A DNA stretch of 40,483 bases. Origin: Myxococcales bacterium (lineage in GTDB: Bacteria > Myxococcota_A > Polyangia > Haliangiales > SHYZ01). Shown here piece after piece: positions 36,157 to 40,483 of this stretch (within the stretch, counting starts at the first letter, position 1; every line of letters starts with the position of its first letter). Location: assembly GCA_009692535.1 (NCBI GenBank), contig SHYZ01000009.1, positions 1 to 40,483 of the forward strand, in the 5' to 3' direction. A program made the position numbers and the translations under genes. The notes beneath the pieces are model-generated. The model worked only from the letters and a program-made list of their open reading frames with translations, ran no database searches and had not been told where the DNA came from.

Positions 36157-36638
36157 CTCGGCCGGCGGACCAGCGGCACCAGCTCGCCGCCCAACTCGAC
36201 AACGAAGCCGTCGCCGTCGCCGTCGCCGCAGGGGCGTGCGTGCTCGAGCAGCGCGTACGCTGCGGTGGGCGAGAAGCGTGCGGGGAAGCGCGAGTCCTTC
36301 ACGCGACACTCGGGCACGTCGTCGTCGCCGAGCCGGAGCGTGGCGGTGTCGAGCGGTTCGCGCGTGCCGTCGGAGAGTGTGAGCTCGAGCCCGCCGCCTG
36401 CGTGCTCGGTGACAGCGCGCACCACGAATGGCGTGCGCTCGACGGTGACGTAGCACCAGTTCACCGCGTTGCGCAGCACGTAGCGCCCGGTCGCCGGCTC
36501 GACGGCGAGCCAGCTCGCGAACGCGGCGGCGAGCCCCGCATGCTCGACCAGCTGGCCGTCGTGCCAGAAACGCCCGTCCCCGTCGATGCGGATGCTGCTC
36601 TCGGCGGTGAGGCCCGGCGGTGGCGGCGGCAGCTCCAT
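36153..36638 (-). CDS. DUF1285-like protein
   Basis: 161 residues, soluble, no signal peptide. The N-terminal part, IRIDGDGRFWHDGQLVEHAG, then LAAAFASWLAVEPATGRYVL and VTVERTPFVVRAV, follows the DUF1285 pattern (RxDGxWxHxGxPI, then LFAxxLxxxxDGxYxL, then VEDAPFVA). The C-terminal half has beta-rich segments (LELTLSDGTREPLDTATLRL) ending VPLVRRPS. DUF1285 proteins have no established function. It converges with the DASS transporter, with overlapping stop codons, and is divergent from the UbiB-like gene 42 bp away. Confidence 0.72.
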   Translation of the reverse strand: MELPPPPPGLTAESSIRIDGDGRFWHDGQLVEHAGLAAAFASWLAVEPATGRYVLRNAVNWCYVTVERTPFVVRAVTEHAGGGLELTLSDGTREPLDTATLRLGDDDVPECRVKDSRFPARFSPTAAYALLEHARPCGDGDGDGFVVELGGELVPLVRRPS

Positions 36639-36680
36639 CGAGCAAAGGATAACCTGCTAGTCTCGCGCGCAGCCGCACCG

Positions 36681-38135
36681 ATGCTGATCGGCAGCCTGAT
36701 CGCTTTCGTACTATTGCTCCTCCTCGGGGCGGTTTCGGTGTTTGCGCCGGGTGCGCGCGGGATGCCGACCGGTCGCATCTGGCGCGTTGCACGCATCGGT
36801 CGGCTCTTCGCCGGTCTGTCGGCGAGCTGGCTCGGCGCGCGGGTGCGACGGCGCTTCGCCGGCAAGGCGGCGCGGGTGCGAATCGACGAGACGGCGCGTC
36901 GCGAGTCGGCCGCGCTCGTGGTGCGGTCGATGGGGCAAATGAAGGGCGCGTTCATGAAGCTCGGGCAGATGGCCTCCTTCGTGGCGAAGGATCTGCCGCC
37001 CGAAGTCCGCGCCACGCTCGCGTCGCTGCAGTCCGACGCGCCGCCGCTCGACTTCCCGCTGGTGCGCGACGTGGTGGAGCGCGAACTCGGTCGTCCGCTC
37101 GAGCGCGCCTTCGCTCGCTTCGACGAGCGGCCACTCGCTGCGGCGTCGATCGGGCAGGTGCACCGCGCGCTGTTGCCGTCGGGCGAAGAGGTCGTGGTCA
37201 AGGTGCAGTACCCCGGTGTCGCCGAGGCGATCGCCGCCGACCTCGCGAACTTCACGATGCTGAACCGCGCGGTCGCGTTGCTCTACCCTGGCTTCGATCC
37301 CAAGCCGGTCGCCGACGAGCTGCGCGAGCGGCTCACCGAGGAGCTCGACTACGTGGCCGAGGCGAAGCACCAGCAGAGGTTCGGCAACGTCTACGAAGGC
37401 CACCCGTTCATCCGCGTGCCGCGCGTCTACCCGTCGCACTCGACGGCGCGCGTGCTCACCATGGAGTACGTGAAGGGGCGCTGTTTCGCCGAGGTGCTCG
37501 AGGATCCGCCCGAGCTGCGCTCACGCTACGGCGAGATCCTCTATCGCTGGGTCTTCGGCACGATCCACCAGCACCGGATGTTCAACGGCGACCCGCACCC
37601 CGGGAACTACCTCTTCGACGACGTGGGGCGGATCGTCTTTCTCGACTACGGCTGCGTGAAGCGGTTCCCCGAGGGGATGCACGGCAACTGGCAGCAGCTC
37701 GTCATCGCGCACCTTGGCGGCGACCGGGAGGAGTTTCGCCGGCGCGCGATCGCGCTCAGTTTCATCGCGCCCGACTGCGACCTTTCGACCGACCTGCTCT
37801 ACGAGTACTTCGGCTACTACTACGAGCCCTTCCGCCACGACCGCGAGTTCACCTTCACGCATGAGTACAACGTGAAGTCGTTCCGCATGGTGTTCTCCCC
37901 CGACGGGCCGTTCGCCGGGATGACCAAGAAGATGAACATGCCGAAGGACTTCGTCCTCGTGAACCGAATCCACTGGGGCGTGTTCGCGATCCTGTGCGAC
38001 CTCGGCGCGACGGCGAACTATCACCGCATCCAGTGCGAGTATCTTTTCGGCGCAGCGCCATCGAGCGAACTCGGTCGACAAGACGCCGCGTGGCGCGAGG
38101 CGAGCGTGCCGCGCGCGTTGGCTGGTGCCGGGTGA
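36681..38135 (+). CDS. ABC1/UbiB/AarF atypical kinase-like protein
   Basis: 484 residues from the ATG at 36681. An N-terminal membrane helix (about 3-23: IGSLIAFVLLLLLGAVSVF) anchors the protein. The family-specific KxGQ motif is Lys93-Leu-Gly-Gln96 (AFMKLGQMASF) and the Ala-rich loop is PLAAASIGQVHRA (151-163). Lys174 in VVVKVQYPG, the DPHPGN motif at 304-309 and LDYG at 321-324 (the DFG equivalent) complete the kinase-like core. UbiB proteins are needed for quinone biosynthesis in many bacteria and may act as ATPases in lipid handling. Quinone genes are not seen nearby, so a role in isoprenoid-quinone or membrane lipid metabolism is inferred from the family. Confidence 0.93.
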   Translation: MLIGSLIAFVLLLLLGAVSVFAPGARGMPTGRIWRVARIGRLFAGLSASWLGARVRRRFAGKAARVRIDETARRESAALVVRSMGQMKGAFMKLGQMASFVAKDLPPEVRATLASLQSDAPPLDFPLVRDVVERELGRPLERAFARFDERPLAAASIGQVHRALLPSGEEVVVKVQYPGVAEAIAADLANFTMLNRAVALLYPGFDPKPVADELRERLTEELDYVAEAKHQQRFGNVYEGHPFIRVPRVYPSHSTARVLTMEYVKGRCFAEVLEDPPELRSRYGEILYRWVFGTIHQHRMFNGDPHPGNYLFDDVGRIVFLDYGCVKRFPEGMHGNWQQLVIAHLGGDREEFRRRAIALSFIAPDCDLSTDLLYEYFGYYYEPFRHDREFTFTHEYNVKSFRMVFSPDGPFAGMTKKMNMPKDFVLVNRIHWGVFAILCDLGATANYHRIQCEYLFGAAPSSELGRQDAAWREASVPRALAGAG

Positions 38136-38173
38136 GCTGGTGAGCTGGTGAGCTGGTGAGTTGGTGAGCTGGT
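38134..38173. repeat. 8-bp tandem repeat x5
   Basis: GAGCTGGT repeated at 38134, 38142, 38150, 38158 (with TT for CT, GAGTTGGT) and 38166. It begins at the last two bases of the UbiB-like gene's stop codon and covers most of the 74-bp gap before the lipoprotein gene. Confidence 0.9.
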
Positions 38174-38200
38174 GACCACGAGAACGACCCAACGCTGCTC

Positions 38201-38207
38201 GGAGGAG
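38201..38207 (+). promoter_or_regulatory. ribosome-binding site of the lipoprotein at 38210
   Basis: GGAGGAG, with two bases between its end and the ATG at 38210. The spacing is short, but the motif is strong and confirms this start. Confidence 0.7.
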
Positions 38208-38209
38208 TC

Positions 38210-39157
38210 ATGCGAATCGTTGCCAAGCTGGCTGTGCTCTTCCTCGCGGTCGGCTGCGCGCCCGGTGCACGCTCGCAGTCGGCGACGGTGAAGGCACCCG
38301 ATGCTGCAGGGGCGGCGGCGCCACTGGACGACAGCCTGGTCGGGTTCCACTTCGCCGATCCGGCCGAGGAGCGCCTGCACGTCGCGCTGCGTGCGTGGAT
38401 CATGCAGCGGAGCGAGGGCTTTCGGTTTCGCCCGCGCGCGCTCTCCGGCAACTTCGTGGGCGAGCGCTGGTGTCGGGGCGGTGGCGACCCGGCGTGCGAC
38501 GGTGGCGCGATTCTGCGGTCCGACGAGCGCGGCGTGTCGTGGCGTGGGCTCGAGTCGCTCACGTACACGACTCCGGAGCGCGAGCTGTTCGGTACGCTGC
38601 TGAGCTACGGCCACATGCCGGCGGAAGGGCCACTCGGGCTGCGCGTCTGGCTGACCGACACCAGCAAGTGGCCGGACCAGCGCATCATGGGCGACTCGTT
38701 CACGCTCACGTTTGTCCGCCTCGGATCAGAGCGCGGCGTCGAGGAGCTCCACACCGGGCATGCGACGGGCATGTCGCGCCAGGTCGGGGGCTGGCCGCAG
38801 CACACGGTTAGCGTCGCGGCGCCGGCATCGTGGCGCGACACGCTGCGCGCGCTCGCGGGCTCTCCCGAGTCACTCGCCAAGTTCGTGCTGGCGCAGGAGG
38901 AGCAGCTCCTCGCCGAGGGACTCGCCGAGCTCGCCGACGGTCGCCGCCTCGGCTACGACGAGGGGCCCTACGAGGGGCGGGGCATCCCGCCGGAGCAGAC
39001 GCCGCGACCGCTCACTGCCGCCGAGCGCGCCACGATCACCGCAGAGTTGCAGGCCGAGCACGCGCGGCGTCGAGCCTTCGTGACGACGAACGCGGCTGCG
39101 ATGCACTCGATGCTCGTCGAGCAGGTGCCGGTCGCGATTCTCCTCGGCGCACCTTAG
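38210..39157 (+). CDS. hypothetical lipoprotein
   Basis: 315 residues. Signal peptide ending AVGC (Cys16), then a short Ala/Ser/Pro linker (about 17-40). The mature body starts SLVGFHFADPAEERLHVALR and has one region with two cysteines (RWCRGGGDPACDGG, about 87-100). It includes the beta-rich GLRVWLTDTSKWPDQRIMGD, then SFTLTFVRLGSERGVEELHT, and a helical C-terminal half (AAERATITAELQAEHARRRA). No catalytic motif or known family is recognised. The UbiB-like gene lies upstream on the same strand, separated by the octamer repeat. Confidence 0.78.
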   Translation: MRIVAKLAVLFLAVGCAPGARSQSATVKAPDAAGAAAPLDDSLVGFHFADPAEERLHVALRAWIMQRSEGFRFRPRALSGNFVGERWCRGGGDPACDGGAILRSDERGVSWRGLESLTYTTPERELFGTLLSYGHMPAEGPLGLRVWLTDTSKWPDQRIMGDSFTLTFVRLGSERGVEELHTGHATGMSRQVGGWPQHTVSVAAPASWRDTLRALAGSPESLAKFVLAQEEQLLAEGLAELADGRRLGYDEGPYEGRGIPPEQTPRPLTAAERATITAELQAEHARRRAFVTTNAAAMHSMLVEQVPVAILLGAP

Positions 39158-39243
39158 CGGCGCGCGCACTCCTCGAGCGGAACGCACGGCGTGAGCAGCG
39201 TGCGGCCGTCGCACCGCTGGCCCTCGCACGCGTCGAGGGCTTA
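39158..39243 (-). other. possible remnant of a cysteine-rich lipoprotein module
   Basis: On the minus strand this gap reads ALDACEGQRCDGRTLLTPCV then PLEECARR and a stop, with an in-frame stop just upstream and no start codon. CEGQRCDGRTLLTPC resembles the opening of the 13-Cys modules (CLVDGTTRCDGTLLVVC) at 10.7-19.1 kb. Only about 28 codons remain, so it may be chance or a relic. Confidence 0.25.
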
Positions 39244-39253
39244 CGCTCCGCGC

Positions 39254-40483
39254 ATGGTCGCTCCGAAGCAGCTCTTCCTCGGCATCGCCGCCGGTGTCGG
39301 ACTCGGCCTCGCCGGGCGCCTCTTCGCCGGCGACAGCGCGTGGTTCGCGTTTGCCGTGCAGAACGTCGCGCACCCGACCGGGCAGATCTTCCTGCGTCTC
39401 CTCTTCCTGCTCGCGGTGCCGCTCATCTTCGCCGCGCTCGTCACCGGCGTCTGCGAGCTCGACCTGCGTCACCTCGGCCGACTCGGCCTCCGCACGCTCG
39501 GCTACACCGTCGTCGTCTCCGCAATCGCCGTCGGGATCGGTCTCGCGCTCGTCACCATTGTGCGCCCCGGCGAGGTCGGCGGTGATCTCGCCGGGCTCGC
39601 GAACGGCCTCGCCGAGACCACCAAGGTGCCGCAGCCGCCGAGCGAGAGCGGCGTGGAGCTCCTCATCCAGCTCGTGCCGAACAACCCGGTCAAGGCCGCC
39701 GCCACCGGCGATCTCGTCGGCATCCTCTTCTTCGCGCTGCTCTTCGGCATCGGTCTCGCGCTCACCCCCGGCGAGAGCGCGAAGCGGCTGCGCGAGGTGA
39801 TCGACGGCCTCTACCAAGTCACGATGCGCCTCGTCGCCGGCGTACTGAAGCTCGCGCCGATCGGTGTCGGCGCACTCCTCTTCACCACCACCGCGCGCCT
39901 CGGGGTCGACGTGCTGCCCAAGGTCGGCGCGTACGTCGCCGTCGTCGTCGTTGGACTCGCACTCCACCTCTGCGTGACCTACCCGCTTATCCTGCGTTTT
40001 CTCGCCGGGCGCTCACCACTCGCGTTCTTCCGCGACGTGCGCCCCGCGATGCTGACCGCGTTCGCCACCGCGTCGTCGGCCGCGACGCTGCCGGCCGCGC
40101 TCGAGGTCGCCGATGCGCGCCTGCGCTTGCCGCGTCACGTGAGCCGCTTCGTGCTGACCGCCGGCGCGAGCATGAACCAGAACGGCACCGCGCTCTTCGA
40201 GGGCGTGACCGTGCTCTTCCTCGCGCAGGCGTACGGCGTTGATCTGAGTCTCGGCCACCAAGCGCTCCTGCTCGTGATTTGCGTGCTCGCCGGCATCGGC
40301 ACCGCGGGTGTGCCCGCCGGCTCGCTGCCGGTGATCGCCATGATCCTCGCCACCGTCGGCGTGCCCGCCGAGGGACTCGCGCTCATCGTCGGCGTCGACC
40401 GACTGCTCGACATGTGCCGCACCACGCTCAACGTGACCGGCGACCTCGTGGCCGCGGCCTACGTCGCGCATGCCGAGGGCCTG
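39254..40483 (+). CDS. dicarboxylate/amino acid:cation symporter (DAACS/SDF), C-terminus beyond the window
   Basis: 410 codons are present from the ATG at 39254 and the frame is still open at the window edge. The glutamate-transporter fold is clear: LRLLFLLAVPLIFAALVTG, ATASSAATLPAALE (serine-rich hairpin), SMNQNGTALFEGV (the NMDGTA sodium site, here NQNGTA), GTAGVPAGSLPVIAMILATV (second hairpin) and VDRLLDMCRTTLNVTGD. Asp386, Arg389, Asn393 and Asp397 line up with Asp394, Arg397, Asn401 and Asp405 of GltPh, which bind the amino group, side-chain carboxylate and sodium. It therefore probably takes up glutamate or aspartate with sodium or protons. Only a short tail is missing. Confidence 0.95.
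   Translation, partial: MVAPKQLFLGIAAGVGLGLAGRLFAGDSAWFAFAVQNVAHPTGQIFLRLLFLLAVPLIFAALVTGVCELDLRHLGRLGLRTLGYTVVVSAIAVGIGLALVTIVRPGEVGGDLAGLANGLAETTKVPQPPSESGVELLIQLVPNNPVKAAATGDLVGILFFALLFGIGLALTPGESAKRLREVIDGLYQVTMRLVAGVLKLAPIGVGALLFTTTARLGVDVLPKVGAYVAVVVVGLALHLCVTYPLILRFLAGRSPLAFFRDVRPAMLTAFATASSAATLPAALEVADARLRLPRHVSRFVLTAGASMNQNGTALFEGVTVLFLAQAYGVDLSLGHQALLLVICVLAGIGTAGVPAGSLPVIAMILATVGVPAEGLALIVGVDRLLDMCRTTLNVTGDLVAAAYVAHAEGL

Noticed and set aside
34357-36792. Open frame of ~811 codons on the minus strand
   Set aside because: It is antisense to the DASS transporter and to neighbouring genes, is extremely Arg/His/Glu-rich and matches no family.

Overview
The window is high-GC DNA that most resembles a Myxococcota (deltaproteobacterial) chromosome. 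The reasons are the strong G/C bias at third codon positions, the many secreted lipoproteins with Asp/Ala/Pro-rich linkers and cysteine-rich modules, IgGFc-binding-type proteins, a delta-60-repeat lipoprotein, a CotH-type lipoprotein and FadL-type porins. This assignment is inference from gene content; no rRNA, tRNA, CRISPR array, insertion sequence or integrase was seen. About twelve of some thirty genes carry a lipoprotein signal peptide.

Layout. 1-4.7 kb: the end of an ABC-2 permease, a small membrane protein, a His-rich lipoprotein, a prolyl oligopeptidase lipoprotein and a convergent M20 metallopeptidase. 5.0-6.9 kb: argC and argB, overlapping by 10 bp, with a 21-bp in-frame minisatellite at the start of argB. 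6.9-9.7 kb (minus strand): a cysteine-rich lipoprotein, a soluble ABC ATPase of the eukaryote-like CAF16 type and a DECR2-like 2,4-dienoyl-CoA reductase. 9.75-10.7 kb: an HSL-family esterase.

10.7-19.1 kb (minus strand) is the most striking region. Five head-to-tail paralogues of one lipoprotein family are packed with 7-26 bp gaps. Each intact copy has a lipobox, an N-terminal module with 13 cysteines, and an IgGFc_binding-like domain. Four copies look intact; the middle one is a pseudogene with a signal-peptide frameshift, loss of the Cys module, a 16-bp repeat expansion, an internal deletion and a nonsense codon. The same 13-Cys module occurs in the neighbouring lipoprotein at 8.6-9.7 kb on an unrelated C-terminal domain.

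19.2-25.3 kb: a carboxylesterase, an SH3-domain protein with a long charged linker and a beta-rich C-terminus, a FadL-type porin with an upstream lipoprotein in the same operon, and a delta-60-repeat lipoprotein. 25.3-25.6 kb holds a fused, broken remnant of a BrnT toxin and CopG/BrnA-type antitoxin. 25.6-32.1 kb (minus strand): a zinc alcohol dehydrogenase, an EamA-corA operon, a CotH-type lipoprotein and a beta-propeller-like lipoprotein. 32.1-40.5 kb: a DksA/TraR zinc-finger regulator, a POT peptide transporter, a small frameshifted gene upstream of a DASS carboxylate transporter, a DUF1285-like protein, a UbiB/ABC1 kinase-like protein, an unknown lipoprotein and a dicarboxylate/amino-acid:cation symporter that runs off the end.

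Together the genes suggest a peptide- and lipid-using heterotroph with an elaborate cell surface: peptide hydrolysis and uptake (prolyl oligopeptidase, M20, POT), fatty-acid import and unsaturated acyl-CoA reduction (FadL, DECR2-like), and organic-acid uptake (DASS, DAACS). The IgGFc array is the best candidate for a little-described system: a tandem surface-lipoprotein family that appears to be changing by duplication, gene conversion and decay.
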